DNA of 64,000 bases, taken from NCBI GenBank assembly GCA_002478565.1, contig DLPC01000026.1:62001-126000 (forward strand), given 5' to 3'. Below are positions 18,202-27,792 of the stretch, piece after piece. The position numbers and the translations under genes are program-made. Source of the stretch: Flavobacteriales bacterium UBA7468. Its GTDB lineage: Bacteria; Bacteroidota; Bacteroidia; Flavobacteriales_D; Crocinitomicaceae. Numbering within the stretch: the first letter of the stretch is position 1; each line of letters opens with the position of its first letter. The notes beneath the pieces are model-generated. The model ran no database searches and was not told the DNA's origin. It worked only from the letters and a program-made list of their open reading frames with translations.

Positions 18202-19413
18202 ATGAACTTACACGAATTTCAAGGAAAAGCTATCCTCAAAAAATACGGTGTTGCCGTACAAGAAGGTATAGTAGTAGACAAAGTATCCGATGCAGTAGCA
18301 GCGGCTCAAAAATTAACAGAAGAAACTGGTACCTCTTGGTATGTAGTCAAGGCCCAAATCCACGCAGGTGGACGCGGAAAGGGTACAGTTCAAGAAACAG
18401 GTTCAAACGGCGTAGTTCTTGCTAAAGGCATCGACCAAGTTGAAGAAAAAGTTTCCGGAATCCTCGGTGGACACCTCGTAACGCTTCAAACAAGTGCTCA
18501 GGGTAAAAAAGTAAACCAAGTGCTCATCGCTCAAGATGTATACTACCCAGGTCCTACTGAAGTTAAAGAATTTTACATGTCAGTTCTCTTAGACCGCGAG
18601 TCAGGGCGCAACGTCATCATTTATTCCACAGAAGGTGGGATGGATATCGAGCATGTAGCAGAACACACTCCAGAACTACTCTTCAAAGAATTTATCGATC
18701 CAAGAGTTGGCTTACAAGGTTTTCAAGCCCGTAAAATTGCCTTCAACTTAGGGCTTTCAGGCGAGGCATTCAAAAACATGGTGAAGTTTGTTCCTGCGTT
18801 GTACAATGCTTATGTCGGAATTGACGCCTCAATGTTTGAAATCAATCCACTTTTCAAAACTTCAGACGATAAAATTATTGCCGTTGATGCGAAAGTAAGT
18901 CTTGATGGCAACGGCTTGTTCCGTCACCCAGACCTTGCCGCTTTACGCGATAAATCTGAGGAAGATCCAACAGAAGTAGAAGCCGATGAAGCAGGTTTGA
19001 ACTTCGTTAAACTCGATGGAAACGTTGGCTGTATGGTGAACGGTGCAGGTTTGGCAATGGCAACCATGGACATCATTAAACTTTCTGGTGGTAACCCAGC
19101 AAACTTCCTTGATGTTGGAGGTACTGCAAACGCTGAACGCGTTGAGAAAGCTTTCCACATCATCCTTAAAGACCCGAACGTAAAAGCCATCCTCATCAAT
19201 ATCTTTGGTGGTATCGTTCGTTGCGATCGCGTTGCGCAAGGTATTGTAGATGCCTACAAAAACATTGGTGAAATTCCAGTTCCAATTATCGTTCGTTTAC
19301 AAGGGACCAACGCTGAAGAAGCAAAACGCTTGATCGACGAATCCGGTCTTAACGTACACTCAGCAGTGCAACTTCAAGAAGCTGCCGACCTCGTTAAGCA
19401 AGTATTGTCTTAA
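18202..19413 (+). CDS. sucC: Succinyl-CoA synthetase, beta subunit (ADP-forming)
   Basis: 403 residues. The TCA-cycle enzyme couples succinyl-CoA cleavage to nucleotide phosphorylation. It begins MNLHEFQGKAILKKYGV and has the ATP-grasp HAGGRGKGT segment near residues 54-62, LFEINPL-type MFEINPLF near 213-220, and a C-terminal CoA-ligase domain with FLDVGGTAN and NIFGGIVRCD. No sucD lies next to it, so the alpha subunit is encoded elsewhere. The only promoter-like hit is TAATTTG, one base shorter than consensus, just upstream of the ATG. A strong terminator follows. Confidence 0.96.
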   Translation: MNLHEFQGKAILKKYGVAVQEGIVVDKVSDAVAAAQKLTEETGTSWYVVKAQIHAGGRGKGTVQETGSNGVVLAKGIDQVEEKVSGILGGHLVTLQTSAQGKKVNQVLIAQDVYYPGPTEVKEFYMSVLLDRESGRNVIIYSTEGGMDIEHVAEHTPELLFKEFIDPRVGLQGFQARKIAFNLGLSGEAFKNMVKFVPALYNAYVGIDASMFEINPLFKTSDDKIIAVDAKVSLDGNGLFRHPDLAALRDKSEEDPTEVEADEAGLNFVKLDGNVGCMVNGAGLAMATMDIIKLSGGNPANFLDVGGTANAERVEKAFHIILKDPNVKAILINIFGGIVRCDRVAQGIVDAYKNIGEIPVPIIVRLQGTNAEEAKRLIDESGLNVHSAVQLQEAADLVKQVLS

Positions 19414-19433
19414 AAACAAGACCCCATTCATAC

Positions 19434-19460
19434 AAAAGCCATCTTCGGATGGCTTTTTTT
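19434..19460 (+). terminator. Rho-independent terminator after sucC
   Basis: A perfect 9-bp stem (19435-19443 with 19448-19456) is closed by a TTCG tetraloop and followed by a run of T to 19460. The C(UUCG)G loop is an unusually stable one. Confidence 0.93.
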
Positions 19461-19491
19461 GTTTGAAGTGTAGTGCTGTTGTGAAATTTGT

Positions 19492-19499
19492 TATATTCG
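19492..19499 (+). promoter_or_regulatory. Putative -7 element (TATATTCG)
   Basis: TAnnTTCG variant of the Bacteroidota -7 box between the sucC terminator and the membrane protein gene, 46 bases before the ATG. No well-spaced -33 TTG was found. Confidence 0.35.
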
Positions 19500-19545
19500 T
19501 TTTAGCTAAAATATTCACACTCAACTATGTTAAAACGAACAAATT

Positions 19546-20043
19546 ATGGCAACTTTTATTCAAACAAGCGGGGGCTATCTACGCAGTGCCCGAAATACCT
19601 ATTGGACAATTTTTGGTGTCCAGACCCTTGTAGCAGGGTTTGCTTTTTTAGTCAATTACCACAAACCTGTTGACTTCGGTAAATTCCATCCGGATGACAT
19701 CATGGCTTATTTTATCCCTACAATTGCTCTTGGTGGCCTCATTGCTTCCCAGTTGGTCTTTAGAAATCGCGTAAAAATTGTATCGGAGAAAAGCCAATTC
19801 AAGCAAAAGCTCGATTGTTACAAAGCGGCCCTAATGATCCGATTTTCTTTATTAGAAGGCCCCAATTTAATGGTCTTGGCGGCCTATTTTTTTACAGCCA
19901 ATCCTTTATATTTAGGTATGGCAGCTATCTCTTTGATAGTTTATCTGTCCGTATTGCCGAGCGTCAATAGTATTTCAAAAGATTTGCAATTAAACTACGA
20001 AGAGCAAGTAAATTTAGCTGATCCTACTTATCCGTTAGCTTAA
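19546..20043 (+). CDS. Small membrane protein of unknown function
   Basis: 165 residues with about four predicted membrane segments (near residues 20-37, 48-70, 98-116 and 119-137) and a polar central loop of Lys, Arg and Gln. I do not recognise a family. It is preceded by the sucC terminator and a probable promoter, so it is probably a single-gene unit. Its last 20 bases overlap the end of the convergent glycosyltransferase gene. Confidence 0.75.
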   Translation: MATFIQTSGGYLRSARNTYWTIFGVQTLVAGFAFLVNYHKPVDFGKFHPDDIMAYFIPTIALGGLIASQLVFRNRVKIVSEKSQFKQKLDCYKAALMIRFSLLEGPNLMVLAAYFFTANPLYLGMAAISLIVYLSVLPSVNSISKDLQLNYEEQVNLADPTYPLA

Positions 20044-21004
20044 TTTGAAGTTCATTACCGCATTTGAAATGTCCTTTGGGGCAGCTTTTATGCCCATGGA
20101 TACCACATGGCCTGCAATCCAAGTTACTAACTTCAACAATTTCAGATTGATCAGATAAAGGTCCAAAGCCAAATTCTGGTACAGTAGAACAAAAGAATGC
20201 ACTTACAGGCGCATTTGCCGCTGATGCAAGATGCAAAGGGCCAGAGTCATTGACGTAGTTGTGTTTGGCACCCGCCATCAATGCAGCCGATTGCAATAAA
20301 CTGAGTTGGCCAGCTAAATTGACGACTTGCTTATTTTGACTTAACTCGATAAGTTCATTGAGATAACTTTGATCAGAAGGTGCACCAAGTAGGTAGATGC
20401 TTGCTCCGTTATGAGTAAGTGACTCGATCAAATGGAGCCAAATTGCTTTTGGAGCTTGTTTGGTAAACCAAACACTGGTAGGAGCGAGGCAATAATAAGT
20501 TTGATTTTGGTATTGTTCTATCCGCAGGAAATCTTTTTTACTCGGATATAATTGTGGCCTGCGCTGGGAATCAGTTACAAGGTCTGCAATGAGCTGTAGG
20601 TTGCGATCCACTTCGTGCCAACCCGCTCTCATTTCATGTTGATAGCGCTTAGAAAAGAAAATAGACAAAGGATTTTTTTCGAAACCACGACTTTCCTTCG
20701 CGTTGGCTAAAAGTGTAAGTATACCTGAGCTAGCAAAGCGCTGTAGATTGATGACCAAGTCATATTTTTGTTGACGCAGTTTGTTACCTAAAACAAGTAA
20801 ATTTTTGAACTTATGTTGTTTGTCAAAGACATAAACCTTTCTAATAAATGGATGATCCGCTAAAAGAGACTCATTCCCTTTTTTTACGACAACATCGAGT
20901 TGGACATCCGGATATATGCGATGTAGGTTTTCCCATATTGGGGAAGCCAAAACGACATCGCCTAAAAAAGCTGTCTGAATAATTAAAATTCGCTGAAGGT
21001 TCAT
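20024..21004 (-). CDS. Glycosyltransferase family 9 (heptosyltransferase-like)
   Basis: 326 residues, GT-B fold of the ADP-heptose:LPS heptosyltransferase family. The opening ILIIQTAFLGDVVLASPI and the later APTSVWFTKQAPKAIW and NDSGPLHLASAANAP segments are typical. It should add a heptose or similar sugar to lipopolysaccharide core or another surface glycan on the inner face of the membrane. The C-terminal CRPCGIHGHKSCPKGHFKC is a Cys-rich stretch common in this family. The start overlaps the stop of the upstream T9SS protein by four bases (ATGA), so translation is probably coupled. The exact acceptor is not evident. Confidence 0.88.
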   Translation of the reverse strand: MNLQRILIIQTAFLGDVVLASPIWENLHRIYPDVQLDVVVKKGNESLLADHPFIRKVYVFDKQHKFKNLLVLGNKLRQQKYDLVINLQRFASSGILTLLANAKESRGFEKNPLSIFFSKRYQHEMRAGWHEVDRNLQLIADLVTDSQRRPQLYPSKKDFLRIEQYQNQTYYCLAPTSVWFTKQAPKAIWLHLIESLTHNGASIYLLGAPSDQSYLNELIELSQNKQVVNLAGQLSLLQSAALMAGAKHNYVNDSGPLHLASAANAPVSAFFCSTVPEFGFGPLSDQSEIVEVSNLDCRPCGIHGHKSCPKGHFKCGNELQIKLTDK

Positions 21005-24000
21005 CGGATAAGGGTCACGTAGCCGTGTTTGACGATGGCATCCGTTTTATTGATCATCAATTCAATGCGGTATTGGAACACATCATTGGTAGCAGGCAAA
21101 CCTGATCTTTCGATAATGCCGTCCCAGCCTTTAGTTGGGTCATTGGTTTCAAATACAACTTGGCCCCAACGGTCGATGATGCTAAATGTATATTTTTCGG
21201 GGTCAACATTCTGAACCACTGGTAAAAATATAGGATTGAGGCCATCGGGTGTGAAGGCATTCGGGACAAACATGAGTGGGTCGTATTTGAGACAAAGTTC
21301 ATTGGAGAAAGAGCTGTCTGATAGACCATATTGATTTACGTTTTCGAGTGCCATGATTTTGTAACAAACTTCGCCCTTATTTCTGAGTTGCGATACATCA
21401 TCTTGTAACTCGTAGGTACCATCTGGTAAAACTTGAAACGGGATGTTTTCCCAAATGCCGTAAGCATTCCTGTAAGCTTGATAGTTTTGAATACTCCCAT
21501 CAAATTGGGTATAAGGCGTCCAAGACAAACTATTGATCATGTTATACTGATCAGCGCTGCCACTCACAAAAATGGTAGTGTTTTCATTGGCATACGCGCC
21601 CGGATTGCCGCAACTATCGAGGTAGCTGCAGCGATAAGTCCATGGCCCCCAATCTGTGTCGACGTCGTCATCGAGGAATACGGCTAAGTTGTTATTGACA
21701 GCAGAACTGCCCAACACCTCGTAAATTCCATTAGTATCTTTTCTTTCAAAAACGATTTCGGTAACCCCTACACTTTGGTCAACCCATGCTTTGAGTTCTA
21801 TGTCTTTTTCTTTTACACTCGCTACTCTGAAGTAATGAAAACTCGGTGCTGTGGGTTGTGGCATGATGAAACACAATGGGTTTGAAAATGCGCTGAAACC
21901 GGTTTGCAAATTAGCTTGGATGTAAATGCAATAACTTTCGTTCTTCGCTAATTGAACTGTTGCAAAAGTATCTGTAGTGTTGGTCAGTAAAGTCCAACTA
22001 TTGTTGTGCTTCATCCAGACTTCATAATCCGCAACTGCTGCTCCAAAATAACGGCTCCAATTGAGGGCTGCAGTTTGTGGACACATATCGATTTGATAGT
22101 TGGCCAAGATTGAAGTATGCAAATTGGCTTTAGCCGAGGTTTGATAGGTTGGCGGCGTTGTTGCAGTAAAACAAGAATCAAAGGCCGCAACGGTATAGCT
22201 AAAAGGCCCTGCAGCTCCTACATTGTATAAATATGTCGTGTTGTTTTGACCAAATAAAGTATCTAGCTCCACTAAAAAACCATTGTTATCAAAGGTGTAA
22301 ATAACATAACCATAGGTATCTGGTGCAGGATTGGCGTTCCATTGAATTTGCATTTGTTGTGTAGCCGTATCAAAACCAACGCTATAAATGACGGGAATAG
22401 TTGGTGTCATCATGTCGGTGTAGGTGTCTCCAGGCCTGTTCGAATTGAAATTACAAGTAGCTGTTTTCAAATTAATACGATAGCGTATAAATGAATTGCA
22501 AATGTCAATGGTGTCCGTATAGCTCGTTTGATTGTATGGAACGCTATCTAGAAAGTTAAAGAAGTTAGTAGGGTATTCCCGATAGATGTAATAATGAGAA
22601 TGATAGGTTGCCGAAGCAGGGTTTTTGGGTTTATTCCAGTTGAGTACTGCTGTGCCGTTGTTGGGATTATTGATAGTAAGATAGATATTCTTAACAGTAT
22701 CCGAAAAACTGAGAAAAGAACCCGCGCAACCTGATGCCACGGCTAAGTAAAAATCATGACTCGCGTTGACAGCAGGTACCGTAAAACTTGTAGCATTGAT
22801 GTTTGGATCGCTACCCAATAAACCATTTTGAACAGAATAAATTTGGTAGGCCGAGAATGTGGCAGGATTTGTAGGGTTGAGCGCCGTCCAGAAAATATTA
22901 AGATCGTTATTATTGGCTGTTTGTATACAAGAAATAGCTGGAGCTGCAATAATGCCTGGATTGACAACATGGATGGTAATAGTGGTAAAGCTCACTTGCG
23001 GAACCGGGCAAACATCATCGCTGGCTTTAAAAACAAAGTGATAGCTTTTCTGAACCAAAGCCTGACCTTGGCTATCCATAAGGTGATCACAGGTGGTTTG
23101 CCAAGTAAATTGAGTTTGGATAGAGCCCGTACCGATGATGGGTAGCGCAGTAGCCAAACTTGGGCAAGGGCTTACGCTACAAGGCAAACTTCCTTCAAGT
23201 GTAATGTTTTGGGGGCTGCCGTTTGCTTGTAAGTCGGTGTCCGAGATCGCTAAATTAAAGGAAACAAGGTCGCCGGCATTGACGGTGAGTTCATAGGAAG
23301 TGCCGCCATTAAAAGGAGGTGCAACTACAGGTGGATTGTTGTTGACGCTACACGCTTGGATAACGAGTTGCATTTCCCGTTCTGTTTGAGAAACCAGTAC
23401 ATTGCCGCGGAAGGCCTTGACAACTATTTTAACCACATAATTTCCAATGGTGAAAGAGGTAAAAGTGAGTTTTCCACTTACGGGGTCTAGTTGGGAAGCA
23501 ATATTGTTGGCATTGATACTTGGGCCGGGTGTTGGGCTGAGCGCACTAAAGCCCGGTTCAAAAGGTATCGGTGCAGGGTTGAGAGGAGGGTTGTAAGCGC
23601 CTGTCGGAAAATAATCATAAGGGGCTCCAAATTCAAACACCAACGAATCTTGATCGGAGTCACTGACAGCTGCGTTGTATTCAAAAGCTTGGCCTGCGCA
23701 GCTTACAAATAAGGGGTCTTGATTAAATGAAGGGGCGTTGTCGGGTTGCGCTAAATTGAAAATTCTTGCTGCAAGCGTAATACCGTAACTTGCCGGATTC
23801 GTGAGGTTCGTGAGCGCAGCACTTCTTGAAAAATTTTCGTAGGTAAAGGCCCATCCTTGTGCGGGCGGTGCACCGCTCAGAAGAATTGGAGCACTGCGAT
23901 AAATGACTTTTTCAATGGCGCCAATTCCGTTTCCACCGTTGTTTCCTGTTCCACAAAGTAAGGGTCCGGGCCCACCGCTAATTTGGGTACAAGTAGGCGA

Positions 24001-24240
24001 AAGATCGGTGCGTTGAACGAAAATGACCGGAATTGTAGTGAGTGTCGGATGATTCCAGACACGGAGGTTTTCAGAGACAGCATTGACATCAGCGCCATTG
24101 CAATCGCGGTAAAAAACAAGCTCAAATTGATAGACATTATTGCCAAGATGTTTATAGGTCAATTCGCCCCCCATCACGTGAGACGACCAACTCCAAAAAC
24201 TAAGGAGTAGAAAGCTGACAATACTAAAGAGTTTAAACAT
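21001..24240 (-). CDS. Large T9SS type B-sorted surface protein
   Basis: 1079 residues. The signal peptide ends near WSWSSH. The N-terminal domain begins VMGGELTYKHLG with YRDCNG, a head module common in large Bacteroidota secreted proteins. The middle is a string of immunoglobulin or fibronectin-III-like domains (about 430-980). The C-terminal about 85 residues (FVPNAFTPDG, FSIIDRWGQVVFET, GWDG) form the gliding-motility-associated/CHU_C domain used as a type B T9SS signal. Likely exported and displayed or released at the surface; function unknown. It heads a unit with the downstream GT9 gene. No consensus -7 box was found in the 59-base gap before it. Confidence 0.88.
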   Translation of the reverse strand: MFKLFSIVSFLLLSFWSWSSHVMGGELTYKHLGNNVYQFELVFYRDCNGADVNAVSENLRVWNHPTLTTIPVIFVQRTDLSPTCTQISGGPGPLLCGTGNNGGNGIGAIEKVIYRSAPILLSGAPPAQGWAFTYENFSRSAALTNLTNPASYGITLAARIFNLAQPDNAPSFNQDPLFVSCAGQAFEYNAAVSDSDQDSLVFEFGAPYDYFPTGAYNPPLNPAPIPFEPGFSALSPTPGPSINANNIASQLDPVSGKLTFTSFTIGNYVVKIVVKAFRGNVLVSQTEREMQLVIQACSVNNNPPVVAPPFNGGTSYELTVNAGDLVSFNLAISDTDLQANGSPQNITLEGSLPCSVSPCPSLATALPIIGTGSIQTQFTWQTTCDHLMDSQGQALVQKSYHFVFKASDDVCPVPQVSFTTITIHVVNPGIIAAPAISCIQTANNNDLNIFWTALNPTNPATFSAYQIYSVQNGLLGSDPNINATSFTVPAVNASHDFYLAVASGCAGSFLSFSDTVKNIYLTINNPNNGTAVLNWNKPKNPASATYHSHYYIYREYPTNFFNFLDSVPYNQTSYTDTIDICNSFIRYRINLKTATCNFNSNRPGDTYTDMMTPTIPVIYSVGFDTATQQMQIQWNANPAPDTYGYVIYTFDNNGFLVELDTLFGQNNTTYLYNVGAAGPFSYTVAAFDSCFTATTPPTYQTSAKANLHTSILANYQIDMCPQTAALNWSRYFGAAVADYEVWMKHNNSWTLLTNTTDTFATVQLAKNESYCIYIQANLQTGFSAFSNPLCFIMPQPTAPSFHYFRVASVKEKDIELKAWVDQSVGVTEIVFERKDTNGIYEVLGSSAVNNNLAVFLDDDVDTDWGPWTYRCSYLDSCGNPGAYANENTTIFVSGSADQYNMINSLSWTPYTQFDGSIQNYQAYRNAYGIWENIPFQVLPDGTYELQDDVSQLRNKGEVCYKIMALENVNQYGLSDSSFSNELCLKYDPLMFVPNAFTPDGLNPIFLPVVQNVDPEKYTFSIIDRWGQVVFETNDPTKGWDGIIERSGLPATNDVFQYRIELMINKTDAIVKHGYVTLIR

Positions 24241-24299
24241 CCGTTGAATAACGTATTTACTTGAGTTTTAGTATAACGGAAAGCCAATAATAAAGGTTG

Positions 24300-25556
24300 C
24301 TATCCGGCAGAAATAATCAGCATTTCTTCCCAATTTAGGTACTGCTTAGCCAATTCTTGAATTCTTTGAGGAGTGATCTGCCTGATGCGCTCGATTAGAT
24401 GGTCATAAAATGCTAGTGTCAAGCCATAATGATGGACGTTTGAAAAAAGGTCTAGCATCGCATAAGGGCCATCTGCACTTTTGAGTAATTGCCCTAACAT
24501 GTAGTTTTTTACTAATTCGAGTTCTTCTGTTGCGACAAGTTCGGTTTTGAGTCGGTCGAATTCTTTTTGAATTTCTTCAAAAGTTCCGATTCTGGTTTGC
24601 ACACCTACTTCTGTTCCGATTACAAAATAGCCATAGTCTTGGTGTTCAACAAGGTAAGAACCAATGCCGTAGGTGTAGCCCTTGTCCTCGCGGATATTAC
24701 TCATCAGGCGGCTGCCAAAATAATCGCCAAGAATGGTATTCAGGATGCTAAAATCACAAAAATCAGGATGGGTTTTATTGAATAAAGGGCGTCCAATTCT
24801 CAGTGCACTTTGTAAGGCTCCTTCTTGTTCGACGTGAATTGCACCAATTTCATTTTGCCATAAAAATTGCGCTTTCCCTATTGGCGCTTTTTCGAATGCT
24901 TGGAGGAGTATTTCCAATTGTTGAACCTCACTTTGGTCAAGGTCACCGACCACTAACACCTCGAGCAGCCCCTTGAGGTAATGATTTTGATGAAACGCTT
25001 TGATGTCAGTCAAGGAAACTTGGTCGTAGTCTTCGAGCTGGATTTGCTTGGCATAGACACTGCCTCCAAAAAAACTACGTTGAAATTGTCTTTGCGCTAA
25101 GAAACTTACTTTTTCCTGTTGAACTAGAAATTTTTGGCGACGCTCAGCAATGAGGTCCTGAAGTTCTTTATTTGGGAAATTTGCAGCAAATAGGCTTTGA
25201 TGAAAAACTGTATAGGCAGCTAACAATTGCTCTTTTAACGCATAAATACTGACAATTGCTTCATTTTGCGTGATGCTCACATCGTAGTAGGCACCAAGTG
25301 CATCAAAAGCTTTTTGAATTTGTCTGGCACTTTTCTGAGACGTTCCACTAATGAGTAACCCGGCACATAAAGAGGCGATAATAGGCTGATCAACAGTACT
25401 GCCAGCTTTGAAATGTAATTCAATTTTACTGGTTTCATTGGAAATGCCATTGCGCCAAAATAGTTGAGCACCGTTTGAAAGCTGAATGACTTCAGGTTGT
25501 ACAAAAGCAATGTGGTCAATTGGATGAAGTGCGGGGGCTTGGCTTCTATTGAGCAT
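24300..25556 (-). CDS. M16-family peptidase-like protein, non-catalytic partner
   Basis: 418 residues from the ATG at 25556. The M16 (pitrilysin/MPP) fold is recognisable from the late REDKGYTYGIGSYL segment, which in this family provides the substrate-binding Arg/Tyr. The N-terminal zinc motif HxxEH is absent where it should be (around ASLCAGLLISGTSQ), so this subunit should not bind the catalytic zinc. It overlaps the active M16 gene upstream by 11 bases. Alternative start TTG-like extension to 25616 would lie well inside that gene and is less likely. Together they resemble alpha/beta MPP-like heterodimers. Confidence 0.9.
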   Translation of the reverse strand: MLNRSQAPALHPIDHIAFVQPEVIQLSNGAQLFWRNGISNETSKIELHFKAGSTVDQPIIASLCAGLLISGTSQKSARQIQKAFDALGAYYDVSITQNEAIVSIYALKEQLLAAYTVFHQSLFAANFPNKELQDLIAERRQKFLVQQEKVSFLAQRQFQRSFFGGSVYAKQIQLEDYDQVSLTDIKAFHQNHYLKGLLEVLVVGDLDQSEVQQLEILLQAFEKAPIGKAQFLWQNEIGAIHVEQEGALQSALRIGRPLFNKTHPDFCDFSILNTILGDYFGSRLMSNIREDKGYTYGIGSYLVEHQDYGYFVIGTEVGVQTRIGTFEEIQKEFDRLKTELVATEELELVKNYMLGQLLKSADGPYAMLDLFSNVHHYGLTLAFYDHLIERIRQITPQRIQELAKQYLNWEEMLIISAG

Positions 25557-26793
25557 CTTGTTGACTTTGAATGATGAGACGTGAGCAATTTGACTTGCGA
25601 AATGTTTGACTTGCAAATGCTTGTAATGCGCTAGTACTGATTTGGTTGTAATGTTGAGCTTCTTTATTGATCAAGTCGGCAGAGCCTAAAAGTTCAAAAT
25701 AGGCTAAATTCATGGCTCTGTTGAGCAGGCCTTGATCCTGAAATGCTCTTGACGTTCGCAATTTGAGTTTGAGTTCATTGAGCGCGCTTTTACTAATTGC
25801 TTTATGGGCCGTTTTCTCAAGTATTGGCCATAGCGCTTCTTCTAATTGTTCGATAGTTTTGCCAGGTTGTAACTTCCCACTAATAACAAATAAACCTTCG
25901 TCAAAAGAAGCTGTGATGTAAGCAGTAATTTCAGCACATAATTTCTTCTTTTTCTTGATATCGATATACAGCGGGCTCGTCTTTTCGTTTCCGAGGTAAT
26001 CACTCAAAAGATCTGCTTGATAAAATTCTTTATCGGTGCGTTTACCCATTTGAAAGGCATAATAAAAAGCAGTAGCAGGAACTTTTCGACGGATTGTTTT
26101 GGTCCTGAATTGGTGTTGTTTTGGTTCCGCAACGAGCGCCCTTACTTTTTTCTCTTGCGCTGGAATGTCGCCAAAGTAATGCGTTACTTTTTGTTGAATG
26201 GTGGCCAAATCAAAATTACCTACGATACACAATATGGCATTGGCTGGGTGGTAATGTTGTTGGAAGAAACCCTTTACTTCCGCCATACTTGCCTCTTGGA
26301 TTTGCTTGATGTTTTTACCGATCGTAGCCCATTGATAAGGGTGCTTTTTGTATACTAAAGGTCGTAAATACAACCAAGCATCGCCATATGGTTGATTCAA
26401 GTATCTCTGCTTGAATTCTTCGATGACTACTTGTCTTTGAACCTCTAGACTTTTATCTGTAAATGCCAGAGACAACATGCGGTCGCTTTCAAGCCAAAGT
26501 GCAGTATCAATATTTTGGGCAGGTAAGATGTTGTAATAATTGGTAATGTCATTACTAGTAAAGGCATTGCTTTGCCCGCCTGCTGCCTGCAATGGGGCGT
26601 CAAAGTCCGGGATATGCTTGGAGCCACCAAACATCAGGTGCTCAAACAAATGTGCAAAACCAGTGCGCTCAGGACTTTCGTCACGGGCACCAACATCATA
26701 AAGTACATTAACCACTGCCATAGGGCTTGAAGGTTCTTGATGAAAAATTACACGCAAACCATTGGGTAACGTAAAACGCTCGAATTTGATCAT
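25546..26793 (-). CDS. M16-family zinc peptidase, catalytic subunit
   Basis: 415 residues. The inverted zinc motif HLFEH is near residues 47-51 and the downstream glutamate lies in VVIEEFKQR near 124-132, so the active site is complete. M16 enzymes degrade short unfolded peptides in a closing chamber. There is no obvious signal peptide, suggesting a cytoplasmic enzyme unless an unusual export route is used. The start ATG directly abuts the stop of the upstream oxidoreductase gene, and the inactive M16 partner follows with an 11-base overlap, so all three probably share one message. Confidence 0.93.
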   Translation of the reverse strand: MIKFERFTLPNGLRVIFHQEPSSPMAVVNVLYDVGARDESPERTGFAHLFEHLMFGGSKHIPDFDAPLQAAGGQSNAFTSNDITNYYNILPAQNIDTALWLESDRMLSLAFTDKSLEVQRQVVIEEFKQRYLNQPYGDAWLYLRPLVYKKHPYQWATIGKNIKQIQEASMAEVKGFFQQHYHPANAILCIVGNFDLATIQQKVTHYFGDIPAQEKKVRALVAEPKQHQFRTKTIRRKVPATAFYYAFQMGKRTDKEFYQADLLSDYLGNEKTSPLYIDIKKKKKLCAEITAYITASFDEGLFVISGKLQPGKTIEQLEEALWPILEKTAHKAISKSALNELKLKLRTSRAFQDQGLLNRAMNLAYFELLGSADLINKEAQHYNQISTSALQAFASQTFRKSNCSRLIIQSQQDAQ

Positions 26794-27744
26794 TTAAAAA
26801 GGTTGTTGTTTGGTCAAAGCGATATGATAAGCGCTTATTGTTTGTTCTATAATTTCTTTGGCACTCAGGATTTTGTCAAATAAACCAGCAACCTGGCCAA
26901 TCTCTAATTCGCCTTCATTTAAGTCTCCTTCAAACATGCCTTTTTTGGCGCGTCCTCGACCTAATAAATCTTGCAATTGCTCTGTCGTCGCCCCTGCTGC
27001 ATAGGCTTGTTGTACTTTTTCAAAAAATGGATTCTTGAGCAGACGTACGGGAGTCAATTCTTTCAGAGTGAGTAGGGTGTCTCCGTCCTGGGCTGCTATT
27101 ACCGCTTCTTTGAAAAGCGCATGAGCACTGGATTCGAGCGCTGCCACAAAACGACTGCCCATTTGAATGCCATCGGCACCCAAATTCATAACTGCTAACA
27201 TCGCCTCTCCTGTGCCAATACCACCTGCAGCGATCAAAGGAATTTGCACTGCTTTTCGGACCATGGGGATCAGACAAAGTGTGGTGGTTTCGTCACGGCC
27301 GTTGTGCCCACCGGCCTCAAAACCTTCGGCTACGATTGCATCAACCCCTGCCGCCTCGGCTTTCTGAGCAAACTTTACGCTTGCCACGACGTGCACAACC
27401 TTAATGCCTTCCGCCTGCAGTGTTTGGGTCCAGGTCTTTGGATTACCAGCACTCGTAAAAACGATAGGTACGCGGTGCTTGATGATTGTTTGGATATGCG
27501 CTTCAATATTTGGATACAGCAGTGGTAAATTGACGCCAAAGGGTTGGTTTGTTGCCGCTTTGCACTTTTGTATGTGTTCGTCAAGGATTTCTGGGTACAT
27601 GGAGCCAGCTCCGATGAGTCCTAAGCCACCTGCATTGGATACAGCTGAAGCAAGTTCCCAGCCCGAACACCAAATCATGCCTCCTTGAATAATAGGATAT
27701 TTGATTTGGAAGAGTTGACAAATAGGATTGTTGGTTGTGGACAT
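26794..27744 (-). CDS. Nitronate monooxygenase / FabK-like FMN enzyme
   Basis: 316 residues, a TIM barrel that binds FMN. The start YPIIQGGMIWCSG, the AEGFEAGGHNGRD segment near residues 140-152, IPLIAAGGIGTGEAM near 170-184 and GIQMGSRFVA near 193-202 are signatures of the nitronate monooxygenase/2-nitropropane dioxygenase and FabK enoyl-ACP reductase group. The two activities cannot be separated by eye. First gene of an operon with the M16 pair; the functional link is unclear. A shortened -7-like TATTTTG sits two bases before the ATG on the minus strand. Confidence 0.85.
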   Translation of the reverse strand: MSTTNNPICQLFQIKYPIIQGGMIWCSGWELASAVSNAGGLGLIGAGSMYPEILDEHIQKCKAATNQPFGVNLPLLYPNIEAHIQTIIKHRVPIVFTSAGNPKTWTQTLQAEGIKVVHVVASVKFAQKAEAAGVDAIVAEGFEAGGHNGRDETTTLCLIPMVRKAVQIPLIAAGGIGTGEAMLAVMNLGADGIQMGSRFVAALESSAHALFKEAVIAAQDGDTLLTLKELTPVRLLKNPFFEKVQQAYAAGATTEQLQDLLGRGRAKKGMFEGDLNEGELEIGQVAGLFDKILSAKEIIEQTISAYHIALTKQQPF

Positions 27745-27792
27745 AGCAAAATATGAGTTACAAAATTAGTCTAAATGCTTAACTTAGCACAA

